Below, piece after piece: positions 6,234 to 13,477 of a DNA stretch of 18,005 nucleotides (position 1 is its first letter; every line of letters begins with the position of its first letter). The position numbers and the translations under genes are program-made. This stretch comes from CAYMRB01 sp964392615. Its GTDB lineage: Bacteria; Planctomycetota; UBA8108. The DNA lies in the NCBI GenBank assembly GCA_964392615.1, contig CAYMRB010000189.1:1-18005 (forward strand), written 5' to 3'. The notes under the pieces are model-generated. The model was not told where the DNA came from. It ran no database searches and saw nothing but the letters and a program-made list of their open reading frames with translations.

Positions 6234-8715
6234 CACCCAGAGCTCGTAGCGCGTCGATCGCCGCGGCGCGGTCGGCGTTCGTGCGTTGCATGCCCGCCTC
6301 GTCACCGAGCCTTGCGTACAGCGAGTGCCGATACTCGATCAGCGTGACGATGCCGCCGAGAATGTCGGCCGCCGCCGGCGGCGCGAGGCGCGCCTGATCG
6401 AGCCTGGACTGCAACGCCGCCTCCGCCGCCTCGGTGGCCGCCACCGCCGGTCGCAAGCGATCGAGCCGATCGAGCATCGTCGCGCGTGCGAACAGGAAGT
6501 CCGCGTTGCGCGGCTCGAGCGCCTGTGCTCGGTCCAGAGCGACGAGAGCGCCGTCGAGCTGATCGAGCTCGGCGCGGGCGAGCGCGAGGTTGTACCACGC
6601 GCGGCCGAACTCGCGGTCGAGCTCGCAGGTCTTCTCGAGCATCTCGACGGTGCCGGCTAGGTCGTCGACTTCGCGCAGCGCCAGCGCGAGGGAGAACGCC
6701 GCGGACGGATCGTCCGGGGCGAGCTCGCGCGCTCTGCGCAGAGCGCGCACCGCGTCGTGCGGCCGCTCCGCGCGGCTTTGGGCGATCGCGAGCGTCTGCC
6801 ACAGCGGCGCCGAATTCGCGTCCCACGTCGTGGCCCGTTCGAGCCAGCGGATCGCGCGTCGAACGGCGTTCGGCTCGAGGTGGGCCCGATCGAGCAGCCA
6901 CGCGCCGCGCTGCAGGGCGCCGGTCGGCTGGTCGCTGCTGAAGCGCAGCATCGTCAGGAGCTCCTTGCCGGCGCGGCTCTGCGTGGAGACCTGGCGTCGC
7001 AGCGTCCACGCCGCATCGACGCGTACCAGTCGCACGGGATCCTCGAGGAGCTCGGCCAAGCGAGCGGTGACGGACGGCCGCAACCCGGCGCCGACGAGGG
7101 AGTCGGCGACGCGTGCCGCGGTCCCTCGCACGACCGCGTCGGGATCGTCCAGATGGCGAGCGACGGCGTTGGCGGCATCCTCGCGAAGCGGCACCCAGCG
7201 TTCAGTCAGGCCGAGTGCGGCGGCGCGCCACAGTCCGGACGTCTCGGTCGCGAGGAGGGCGAGTAGCCCGTCGAGCGCGTCGTCGTCGCCGCGGCGCGCT
7301 TTGGCCATCGTGCGAGCGCGGTGGCGCGTCGGGCGATCCATCCGATCGCCGTACCATTCGTCGGCGGTCTCGATCGCCCAGTCGACGGTCTGGTCGGTAT
7401 GGCATCGCGTGCAAGCGTTCGGGATGCCGTGCTCCTTCGTCAGCAGGGGATCGGGAATCGTGAACCCGTGATCGCGCCGCGGGTGACGCTGCATGTACGT
7501 CGTCAGCGGCATATGGCAGTCGACGCACAGGCTGCCCGGCGTGCCGGGTTCGTGGTGCGAGTGCGCGTCCGGGTCGACCCGTCCCTGGTGACAGCCGAGG
7601 CACAGATCATTGCCCGTCGCGCGGAGCTTTCCGCCGTGCGGCTCGTGGCAGTGGATGCAGCGCACGCCCATCGAGTACATGCGGCTCGACAGGAACGAGG
7701 TGAACTCGAAGTCCTCCTCGTGCACCTGACCGTCGGGATAGTAGATCTCGGTCGTGTCGGGGACCGTCGGGCGGTAGTGGTCGAAGAACCGCTCACCGGC
7801 GCGGAAGCGCCCCGTGAGGTCGCCGCGGCGCGCGTGGCAGCTGCCGCAGGTCTCGAAGGCGAGGTCGAGCTCGCCCGCGTTGACCGGATGGACGGTGCCG
7901 GGATTCGGACGCTCCGGCATGCCCGGAGTGCCCGGGCCGAACGGCGCGGGCGGCCAGGTCATCTTGCGCGGCGTCTGCCCCGGCGGCTGGTCGGAGTCAG
8001 GTGTGCGACCGGCCGCGTGCATCTCCTCGACGTGCGCGCCGTACGCGCCGTGGCAGGCCTCGCAGCCGACGCCGAGCTCGAGGTACGCGGTGTCGTAGCT
8101 GTCCGTCTCCTCGTGCCAGTTCTTCTCGTTGTTCGTCGTGTGGCAGCTCGCGCACATCGAGTTCCACGTCATGCCGCGGTTGGCCCAGAAGCCCCATTCG
8201 TCGGGCCGTCGGTCCTCATCGCCGTAGACGTCGAACCATTCGTGCGCGGCCGGGTCGTACGCGAGCTCGGTGACCTGATAGCGACCGCCCGGAGCCGCCA
8301 CGACCGCCTGCCAGAGCGGCGCGACACCGATGATGCGCGTCGGGCGTACCGGCTCGACGGTGCCACCTGCGCCGAGCGTGACGATCTGGTGGATGCCGCC
8401 GCGCTTGCGTACGGTCGAGACCAACGAGCCGTGTTTCACCTCGCGCTCCGGCTCGAACGCCGCCCCGTGGAGCGACGCGTCGAACGGCACCTCGGCGAGC
8501 GCGTGGTGCGAGCCGGACCAGGCCTCCCACACTTCCGGATGGCATTCCTTGCAGGCCGCCGAACCCGCGTAGGCATTCGGCGCTGTGGGTGTCGCCGGCT
8601 CGGTGGTCGGCGTGCGTCGGGTGTCGCCATCGCGTGTCGCGAGCCACCACGTGAACGCGACGACGACCAGGACGACCGGCGTGAGTCGCAGGACGTGCTT
8701 GGGTTCGACTGTCAT
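6217..8715 (-). CDS. Membrane-anchored octaheme cytochrome c with HEAT and TPR repeats
   Basis: This 832-residue protein has an N-terminal uncleaved helix (about 9-25, RLTPVVLVVVAFTWWLA) and eight CxxCH haem c sites: C55, C188, C218, C290, C353, C372, C397 and C435 (first Cys of each). The haem domain resembles the cytochrome c554-like multihaem families, with HGFTIPDPLLTKEHGIPNAC just before the last site. It is followed by HEAT-like repeats (about 478-575, e.g. LDDPDAVVRGTAARVADSL) and then about five TPR units (about 602-768, e.g. ALRRARELAPDDPSAAFSLA). The haem part should lie outside the cytoplasmic membrane and carry electrons; the repeats probably bind a partner. No quinol oxidase, reductase or cytochrome maturation gene is in the window, so donor and acceptor are unknown. 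The M50 protease gene ends 61 bases upstream. The start at 8715 follows a GATAAT box closely. Confidence 0.9.
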   Translation of the reverse strand: MTVEPKHVLRLTPVVLVVVAFTWWLATRDGDTRRTPTTEPATPTAPNAYAGSAACKECHPEVWEAWSGSHHALAEVPFDASLHGAAFEPEREVKHGSLVSTVRKRGGIHQIVTLGAGGTVEPVRPTRIIGVAPLWQAVVAAPGGRYQVTELAYDPAAHEWFDVYGDEDRRPDEWGFWANRGMTWNSMCASCHTTNNEKNWHEETDSYDTAYLELGVGCEACHGAYGAHVEEMHAAGRTPDSDQPPGQTPRKMTWPPAPFGPGTPGMPERPNPGTVHPVNAGELDLAFETCGSCHARRGDLTGRFRAGERFFDHYRPTVPDTTEIYYPDGQVHEEDFEFTSFLSSRMYSMGVRCIHCHEPHGGKLRATGNDLCLGCHQGRVDPDAHSHHEPGTPGSLCVDCHMPLTTYMQRHPRRDHGFTIPDPLLTKEHGIPNACTRCHTDQTVDWAIETADEWYGDRMDRPTRHRARTMAKARRGDDDALDGLLALLATETSGLWRAAALGLTERWVPLREDAANAVARHLDDPDAVVRGTAARVADSLVGAGLRPSVTARLAELLEDPVRLVRVDAAWTLRRQVSTQSRAGKELLTMLRFSSDQPTGALQRGAWLLDRAHLEPNAVRRAIRWLERATTWDANSAPLWQTLAIAQSRAERPHDAVRALRRARELAPDDPSAAFSLALALREVDDLAGTVEMLEKTCELDREFGRAWYNLALARAELDQLDGALVALDRAQALEPRNADFLFARATMLDRLDRLRPAVAATEAAEAALQSRLDQARLAPPAAADILGGIVTLIEYRHSLYARLGDEAGMQRTNADRAAAIDALRALGVMPPR

Positions 8716-8723
8716 CGCCGCGC

Positions 8724-8729
8724 ATTATC
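8724..8729 (-). promoter_or_regulatory. -10-like box GATAAT just before the cytochrome start
   Basis: On the minus strand GATAAT ends eight bases before the ATG at 8715, which has no Shine-Dalgarno. A transcript from this box would be leaderless or nearly so. It would also give the cytochrome gene its own promoter, separate from the M50 protease gene whose stop is 61 bases upstream. No good -35 was found at the usual spacing. Confidence 0.4.
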
Positions 8730-8776
8730 TCGAGTTTGGCCCATCGCGGCTACGACGCAATTGGCGAAACTCGCGA

Positions 8777-9808
8777 TCACTCTTTCCGCCGCCGCTTGCT
8801 GTACGCCTCGAGGAACTCGCGCTCCTCGTCGGTCAACGATCCCATGCCGTCGCGGCTGATCTTCGCGAGCAGCTCGTCGACACGCGTGGCGTCGGCAGTG
8901 TCGAGGTCATCCCGGGGGGGCCGGGCGTCGCGGCCGCGCTCGTCGCCTCTGCGGCGCCGCAAGCGTTCGAGCCAGCGTCGAATCCGGCCGGGTCGACGTC
9001 CCTCGCGCCCACGCTCGACGCTCGTGTAGCCGCGCGAGAAGTCGTGCCCGTAGGCACCGTCGGGGCCCTCGCCCGCTTCCACGCGCTGACGGAACTGCTC
9101 GACGCCCTGCCAGGCCCACAGGAAGATGATCGCGAGGAACAGCGAATGGTCGTAGAGCGCGTAGCATAGCCCCGCGACCACCGTCAGGCGCGACGCGAAC
9201 ACGGTTGCCGTGACCGCCAGACGATACGACTCCCACCCGTAGCCGCGGCGTCGCGCGAGGAATCCCCAGAGCCCGGCGTGAAACATGCGGCCGCCGTCGA
9301 GCGGGTAGAGCGGGACGAGGTTGAAGACGAGGATGATCACGCTCCAGCGGACCAGATACAGGCGCGAGTACTTGTACCAGATGTTGTCGTACTTGAGGTC
9401 CGGCCAGTAGTGATCGCCCATGAGGTAGCCGCCATAGGCCAGTCCCGCCAGACACAGGCTGACCGCCGGCCCACCCGCTGCGACGATGAACTGCTGCCGC
9501 GGCAGGTTCGGCGCGGAGCAGAAAGCGAGGCCGCCGAGAGGCCACAGAAGGATGTCCGTCGCATCGCCACCGACGGCACGCGCCGCAAAGCAGTGGCCGA
9601 GCTCGTGCAGGAAGATGTGCAAGAAGACCAGCCCCGTGCCGAGCGCCCACAGGCCGAGGACCGTGCCGCGCGCGAGATGCTCGAGATACGGGTTCTGCAG
9701 GACGCTGTGCAGGTTGAACGCCCACCACGCCAGCAGCATCCAATGCAGGCGGACCCGGATCCGCGCGACCGTGCCCACGTACAGACCCCAGCTGTAGAAA
9801 TCGTTCAT
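8777..9808 (-). CDS. M50 (site-2-type) membrane metalloprotease
   Basis: The 343-residue polytopic protein is an intramembrane zinc protease of the S2P/M50 group, which cuts substrates within or next to a membrane helix. The zinc motif HELGH is at 68-72, and the third ligand is Asp171 in NLVPLYPLDGGR (163-174). The GGP of the central loop is at 112-114, and further hydrophobic helices run to about residue 230. A charged Arg-rich linker (about 248-300) leads to a short C-terminal module, VDELLAKISRDGMGSLTDEE (310-329), that resembles tails found on rhomboid-family proteins (DUF6576-like). The ATG at 9808 is preferred to a TTG at 9844 because the protein-like sequence begins there and the upstream triplets overlap a TTGACA -35-like site. 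A 7-base G:C run (8934-8940) is crossed without a frame problem. The substrate is unknown; no sigma or anti-sigma gene is adjacent. Confidence 0.9.
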   Translation of the reverse strand: MNDFYSWGLYVGTVARIRVRLHWMLLAWWAFNLHSVLQNPYLEHLARGTVLGLWALGTGLVFLHIFLHELGHCFAARAVGGDATDILLWPLGGLAFCSAPNLPRQQFIVAAGGPAVSLCLAGLAYGGYLMGDHYWPDLKYDNIWYKYSRLYLVRWSVIILVFNLVPLYPLDGGRMFHAGLWGFLARRRGYGWESYRLAVTATVFASRLTVVAGLCYALYDHSLFLAIIFLWAWQGVEQFRQRVEAGEGPDGAYGHDFSRGYTSVERGREGRRPGRIRRWLERLRRRRGDERGRDARPPRDDLDTADATRVDELLAKISRDGMGSLTDEEREFLEAYSKRRRKE

Positions 9809-9860
9809 GGGGGACAGATGGCCGGATGGGCGCAGCGCTGTCAAGCGGGCGAGGGCGGGA

Positions 9861-9920
9861 GTCGGAGTCGGAGTCGGCGTCGGAGTCGGCGTCGGAGTCG
9901 GAGTCGGAGTCCGCGTCAGC
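9861..9920. repeat. GTCGGA hexanucleotide tandem repeat
   Basis: Eight contiguous six-base units GTCGGM (M = A or C; order A A C A C A A A) run from 9861 to 9908, followed by two degenerate units (GTCCGC, GTCAGC). The tract lies in the 120-base gap between the GT4 stop (9929) and the M50 protease start (9808). It ends 16 bases before a perfect TTGACA on the minus strand (9844-9839), which would drive the protease gene but lacks a good -10. A second tract of the same unit and orientation is at 17926-18005. Confidence 0.9.
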
Positions 9921-9928
9921 CGATCCTT

Positions 9929-11116
9929 CTACGACGTGACGACCTCCGGCTGCGCCGCTTCGCGACTCGGTGGCGCGATCCCCAGCGCTTTGCGGTAGAC
10001 GTCGAGCGTGCCCCGTGCCGTGTGCTCCCACGAGAACTTCGCCGCCCGGCGCAGACCGCGTTCGCGCAGCAGCTCGCGCAGGCCTTCGTCGCGCCACAAT
10101 CGCTCCATCGCGCGCGCCAGGCCGGCGACGTCGGTCGCGCGCGTCGTCAAGGCGGCTCGGCCGGCGACTTCCGGGAGGGACGTGCTGGTCGACGTGATAC
10201 ACGGCGTGCCCGATGCGAAGGCCTCGAGCACCGGAATGCCGAATCCCTCGTGCCGCGACGGAAACACGAAAGCTCGCGCCGATCGATACAGCCCGGGCAG
10301 ATCCGCCGACGGAACCGAACCGAGGTAGCGGATGCGCGACGCGATGCCGAGCCGCGACCACAGCGTCTCGAGCGACGCGAGGTGCGCGGTCGGTGCACCG
10401 GCCACGACGAGCCGTGCGTCGACACCGCGCTCGACGACCCGAGCCAGCGCACGGCTCGTCGTCTCGAGGTTCTTGCCCGGTTCGACGAGCCCGAGCTGCA
10501 GGAAGAAATCTTGCGGCAGGTCCAGGCGCCGGCGCAGCGCGCCATCATCGACCGCCGGCGGGGGGGCCGGCACGAAACGGTCTCCGACGCCGTTCGGGAC
10601 GACGTCGATGCGCCGAGTGTTCGCGTCACCGACCCAGAGCACGACGTTCTCGCGGGTGGCTCGCGATACGCAGATCACTCGCTCGGCGCGGCGGATCGAG
10701 TCGGGCACCCAATGCGTGAGATAGCGGTGCTTCAGCCGCCCAAAGCGCTCCGGCACGCAGAACGGCGACAGATCGTGGACGGTCACGACGCCCGGCGCCG
10801 GCAGCCGTCGAGGCAGCACGTTGTTGACGCTGTGGACGAGGTCGACGCGGTGTCTCCGAGCCAGCCGCGGCAGCAGAGCGTGCTCGGCGACGCGCCGTGC
10901 GGACGCCGGCAGTCGCCGCAGTGGCAGCCGCACGACGTGCGCGCGCGCTCGAGTCTCCGCATCCAGCGGCGGGCTCCAGTCGGCGTGCGCGAACACGACG
11001 AGCTCGAGCTCGTCCGGGCGAGTCAGCCGACACAGGTGCCGCAGGATCGCGCACACGTAGGTGCAGATTCCGCCCGGGCGGCCTGTTTCCGATAAGAGAT
11101 CGATGCCGACGCGCAT
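9929..11116 (-). CDS. Glycosyltransferase family 4 (mannosyltransferase-like)
   Basis: This 395-residue GT-B enzyme should add a sugar in polysaccharide or glycolipid synthesis at the cytoplasmic face of the membrane. The N-terminus MRVGIDLLSETGRPGGICTY has the glycine-rich loop after the first strand. Further landmarks are VVTVHDLSPFCVPERF, the VICVSRATRENV segment, DVVPNGVGDRF, LQLGLVEPGKNLE and the donor-site E-x7-E in SRHEGFGIPVLEAFASGTP followed by SLPEVAG. These are typical of O-antigen or capsule mannosyl/rhamnosyltransferases. I chose the ATG at 11116 because an upstream start (11170) would lie in the pilin terminator and adds non-conserved residues. It is separated from the pilin gene by that terminator, so it needs its own promoter within about 50 bases. 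It is unlike the GT4 at 334 in sequence and probably uses a different donor. Confidence 0.92.
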   Translation of the reverse strand: MRVGIDLLSETGRPGGICTYVCAILRHLCRLTRPDELELVVFAHADWSPPLDAETRARAHVVRLPLRRLPASARRVAEHALLPRLARRHRVDLVHSVNNVLPRRLPAPGVVTVHDLSPFCVPERFGRLKHRYLTHWVPDSIRRAERVICVSRATRENVVLWVGDANTRRIDVVPNGVGDRFVPAPPPAVDDGALRRRLDLPQDFFLQLGLVEPGKNLETTSRALARVVERGVDARLVVAGAPTAHLASLETLWSRLGIASRIRYLGSVPSADLPGLYRSARAFVFPSRHEGFGIPVLEAFASGTPCITSTSTSLPEVAGRAALTTRATDVAGLARAMERLWRDEGLRELLRERGLRRAAKFSWEHTARGTLDVYRKALGIAPPSREAAQPEVVTS

Positions 11117-11168
11117 GGCGGGACTTGCCTGACGGGGTCGATCTCGATGTATCGGGTGCGATGCGGAC

Positions 11169-11206
11169 AAAAAGAGAGCCCCGCGGTCGGTGAGTCGCGG
11201 GGCTCT
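11169..11206 (-). terminator. Intrinsic terminator of the prepilin gene
   Basis: An 11-base-pair perfect stem (AGAGCCCCGCG at 11175-11185 with CGCGGGGCTCT at 11196-11206) closes a 10-base loop. Read on the minus strand it is followed by five Ts (11173-11169). It lies 32 bases past the prepilin stop codon, so it ends that transcript. It is the only textbook rho-independent terminator I see in the window. Confidence 0.9.
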
Positions 11207-11237
11207 TCGTCAGGCGGGGAGTGCAGTGATTTCAAAG

Positions 11238-11699
11238 TCAGTCGACGGCAGGCGATCCTCCGTCTGCCGGTTCTCCCTCGCGGAAGCGAATCACGCCGCT
11301 CTCGTCAATGAAGAAGTAGCGGTCGCCGCTGACGCCCGGATCCACGGGTTCCGCCAGCATGGCCCAGGTCGTCGATCCCTGGCTGCCGCTCGACACGAAG
11401 CGGTAGCCTTGTCGTTCGGCGTCGGAGAACCCCGAGTCGACGAGCGACACGTCGGAGAGCTCCTCGAGTTCGGCGTACGAGCCGTACTGCGTACGGTACT
11501 GCAGCTGCGCCTGCGACACGGTGCGGAGATTGGCGATGGCTGCCGTCTCGTTCGCGTGCTTTCGGCTGCTCATGAGGGCCGGGACAACCATCGCGAGGAT
11601 GATCGCGATGACCGCGATGACGATGGCAAGCTCGATGATCGTGAACCCGCTTCGACGTTCCGCGTTTACACCCGCGATGGAGTTCGTGTCGAAAAGCAT
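11238..11699 (-). CDS. Prepilin-type (type IV pilin / type II pseudopilin) protein
   Basis: The 153-residue protein has a class III (prepilin) signal. A short leader ends RRSG, cut before FTIIELAIVIAVIAIILAMV, with Glu at position +5 of the mature chain and a long hydrophobic helix. The globular domain starts SSRKHANETAAIANLRTVSQ and includes LQYRTQYGSYAELEEL, then GDRYFFIDESGVIRFREGEP, the C-terminal strand pattern common in planctomycete and deltaproteobacterial pilin-like proteins. It should be processed by prepilin peptidase and assembled into, or secreted through, a pilus or type II-like machine. No assembly ATPase, platform protein or peptidase is nearby, so it is an orphan. The ATG at 11699 is supported by AAGGG four bases upstream. 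A strong terminator follows, so it is monocistronic. Confidence 0.9.
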   Translation of the reverse strand: MLFDTNSIAGVNAERRSGFTIIELAIVIAVIAIILAMVVPALMSSRKHANETAAIANLRTVSQAQLQYRTQYGSYAELEELSDVSLVDSGFSDAERQGYRFVSSGSQGSTTWAMLAEPVDPGVSGDRYFFIDESGVIRFREGEPADGGSPAVD

Positions 11700-12122
11700 G
11701 ATGCCCTTGGCGCTGGTCGCGCGATTCTCGACCCCACGAGACGACCCCGGCACCCCTGCCGGTCGGGCGGCGTCGAGTCGCCGCTCGCGAGTCTCGTTCG
11801 ATACCCTAACTGCGTATCGACCCTTCGAACGTCGTGCCGTTTCCGGCCCGCGAGGACAGGATTCGCGGTAGTCGTCGTCTCCGCTCGCGTTGCGGCTTTG
11901 CTGCGATGGGTTACCGGTACACCGCTCGGGGCCGGACGTGACGCGACGCTGCCGTCGTGACGCGGGGTGGCGCCGAAAAGTGTCGACCGCGTTCGTGCGA
12001 GCGGTTACCCTAGCGACGGTTGGCGGCAGCAGGGCCGCTTGCTGTACGCTCCAAGAGACGCTGATACAACAGTTTGTGTGGTCCGGGACGGGTGCGGCGC
12101 CGGACGGCCGGAGTGACCCGCG
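11700..12122. other. 423-bp divergent intergenic region with an inverted repeat
   Basis: No coding sequence is supported here. The region separates the prepilin (minus) from the coiled-coil gene (plus) and should hold both promoters. A perfect 7-bp inverted repeat, TCGATAC (11798-11804) and GTATCGA (11814-11820) with a nine-base spacer, lies about 100 bases upstream of the prepilin start and could be an operator. GGTTACC occurs twice (near 11909 and 12003). No RNA gene was recognised. Confidence 0.5.
12065..12070 (+). promoter_or_regulatory. -10-like box TACAAC before the coiled-coil gene
   Basis: TACAAC lies 52 bases before the ATG at 12123. A TTGCTG (12039-12044) is upstream at a 20-base spacing, longer than ideal. 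The same TACAAC hexamer forms the best promoter in the window, before nagB. A GGAG Shine-Dalgarno-like sequence lies about nine bases before the ATG. Confidence 0.35.
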
Positions 12123-12686
12123 ATGAAAACTGCCCGCAACACGATCGTCGCCCTCGTCCTCGTCGGCTGTGGGATCGGTGGCTGGATGGTGTACCGATCG
12201 AGCGGCCTCCACGTCACCGTCAACCGCCATGGTGAGCGTCTGGACGACGTCGAGAAGGATTCCGAAGAGCACGGCGCGACGCTCGTGCGACACGACACGC
12301 GCCTCGGTACCGCCGAGGCCACGGTCGAAGTGCACACCACCGAGATCGCCGAGCTCGACCGCGAGGTCGAAGCGGCGAAGCGTCGCCTGACCGTTGCCGA
12401 GGATCGCCTCGCGACGAGCGAGACTCGTCTGGCCGAGGCGGAGAAGAGACTGACGGAAGCGCAGGCCAAGAGCGCCACGAACGCCGACGAGATCGCGTCC
12501 CTGCGGGGAACCGTCGACGCGCTGCGCCAGGAGCAACGCGTGGTGACCGACGACCTCGCCCGGTCGATCCGCGAGATGCGCGAGCTGACGAAGAAACTCG
12601 AGGACGAGCGGCGTATCAACGCGGCGCTCGATCGCCGCATGAGCGCGATCGAGAAGAAGATCGGCGTCGAGCCGGTCACTCCGTAA
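12123..12686 (+). CDS. Membrane-anchored coiled-coil protein of unknown function
   Basis: The 187-residue protein has one N-terminal membrane helix (about 7-23, TIVALVLVGCGIGGWMV). Almost everything after that is a long, highly charged coiled coil (about 38-180) with heptad spacing, e.g. TEIAELDREVEAAKRRLTVA and TRLAEAEKRLTEAQAK. There is a Cys at 16 inside the helix, but the sequence around it is not a convincing lipobox. No enzyme domain is visible. Proteins of this shape often act as periplasmic spacers or scaffolds, but nothing here shows which. It is a single-gene unit; its last 11 bases overlap the end of the convergent TatD gene. Confidence 0.8.
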   Translation: MKTARNTIVALVLVGCGIGGWMVYRSSGLHVTVNRHGERLDDVEKDSEEHGATLVRHDTRLGTAEATVEVHTTEIAELDREVEAAKRRLTVAEDRLATSETRLAEAEKRLTEAQAKSATNADEIASLRGTVDALRQEQRVVTDDLARSIREMRELTKKLEDERRINAALDRRMSAIEKKIGVEPVTP

Positions 12687-13458
12687 TCGGCAGGCGGAAC
12701 AGCTCGATCGTCGTGCGTCGCGTCGCCGCGTCCAGCTCGGCGGACGGGACGTGCTTGAGCTCCGCGAGGTAGTCGCGCGTCAGCGTGGCGAATGCGGGCT
12801 CGTTGCGTTTGCCCCGGCGCGGCTGCGGCGCGAGGAACGGACAGTCCGTTTCGAGGAGGAGGCGATCCAGCGGCACGATGCGGGCGGCCTCCTGTAGATC
12901 GCGCGCCTTCGGGAAGGTGACGTTGCCCGCGAACGAAATCGCGTAGCCGAGATCGAGTGCGCGTTGCGCGTGCTCCGCCGTGCCGCCGAAGCAGTGGAAC
13001 ACCCCGGGCGGCCTCGCTGCCGGATCGCGGCTCTCGAGCAGCTCGAGCAAGTCGTCGAGCGCGTCGCGACAGTGAATGACGATCGGCAGCTCGAGCCGCG
13101 TCGCGAGGTCCAGCTGACGCTCGACGCGCGGGCGCTGCTCCTCCGGCGAGACGTTGTCCCAATAGTAGTCGAGCCCGATCTCACCGATCGCGACGACCTC
13201 GCGTGGGGCCGACTCCACGAGGGACTCGATCGCGGCCAGGTCGGCGTCGAGATCCGCGATGTCCGACGTCGGATGGAGCCCGACTGTCGCCCAGAAGCCA
13301 TCGTGGCGCCGGGCCAGATCGATCGCCGCACGGCTCGTCGGCACATCGATACCGATGTTGATCACCCCCTCGACGCCCGCCTCACGGGCTCGGCGGATCA
13401 CGTCGTCGCGATCGTCGTCGAAGCGATCGAAGTAGAGATGCGCGTGGGAGTCGATCAT
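12676..13458 (-). CDS. TatD family metal-dependent hydrolase (putative 3'-5' DNase)
   Basis: The 260-residue TIM-barrel protein belongs to the TatD/YcfH group of the amidohydrolase superfamily, cytoplasmic metal-dependent nucleases linked to DNA repair and possibly to D-aminoacyl-tRNA or other deacylation. All metal ligands are in place: HAH (H5, H7) in MIDSHAHLYF, E93 in AIGEIGLDYYW, H129 in IVIHCRDA, H155 in GVFHCFGG and D205 in LLETDCPFLAPQP. Length is normal for the family. The ATG at 13458 is chosen because MIDSHAHL is the usual N-terminus; the Shine-Dalgarno is weak. It lies 19 bases downstream of the lipoprotein gene stop, so the two are probably co-transcribed. Its stop overlaps the coiled-coil gene on the other strand by 11 bases. 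Confidence 0.95.
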   Translation of the reverse strand: MIDSHAHLYFDRFDDDRDDVIRRAREAGVEGVINIGIDVPTSRAAIDLARRHDGFWATVGLHPTSDIADLDADLAAIESLVESAPREVVAIGEIGLDYYWDNVSPEEQRPRVERQLDLATRLELPIVIHCRDALDDLLELLESRDPAARPPGVFHCFGGTAEHAQRALDLGYAISFAGNVTFPKARDLQEAARIVPLDRLLLETDCPFLAPQPRRGKRNEPAFATLTRDYLAELKHVPSAELDAATRRTTIELFRLPITE

Positions 13459-13477
13459 CGGGCTCGTCTGGAACGGC

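Noticed and set aside
7321..8859. A 512-codon plus-strand open frame opposite the cytochrome gene
   Set aside because: The minus strand carries eight CxxCH motifs and TPR repeats, so the opposite frame is a by-product of codon bias.
9807..9998. Small plus-strand protein with a Gly-Val repeat
   Set aside because: The repeat is just the translation of the hexamer tract, with no ribosome-binding site and no conserved sequence around it.
9278..11095. A 605-codon plus-strand open frame opposite the M50 and GT4 genes
   Set aside because: Composition is Arg/Gln/Ala-rich, it crosses two real genes and the repeat tract, and it shows no fold or motif. It is a shadow frame.
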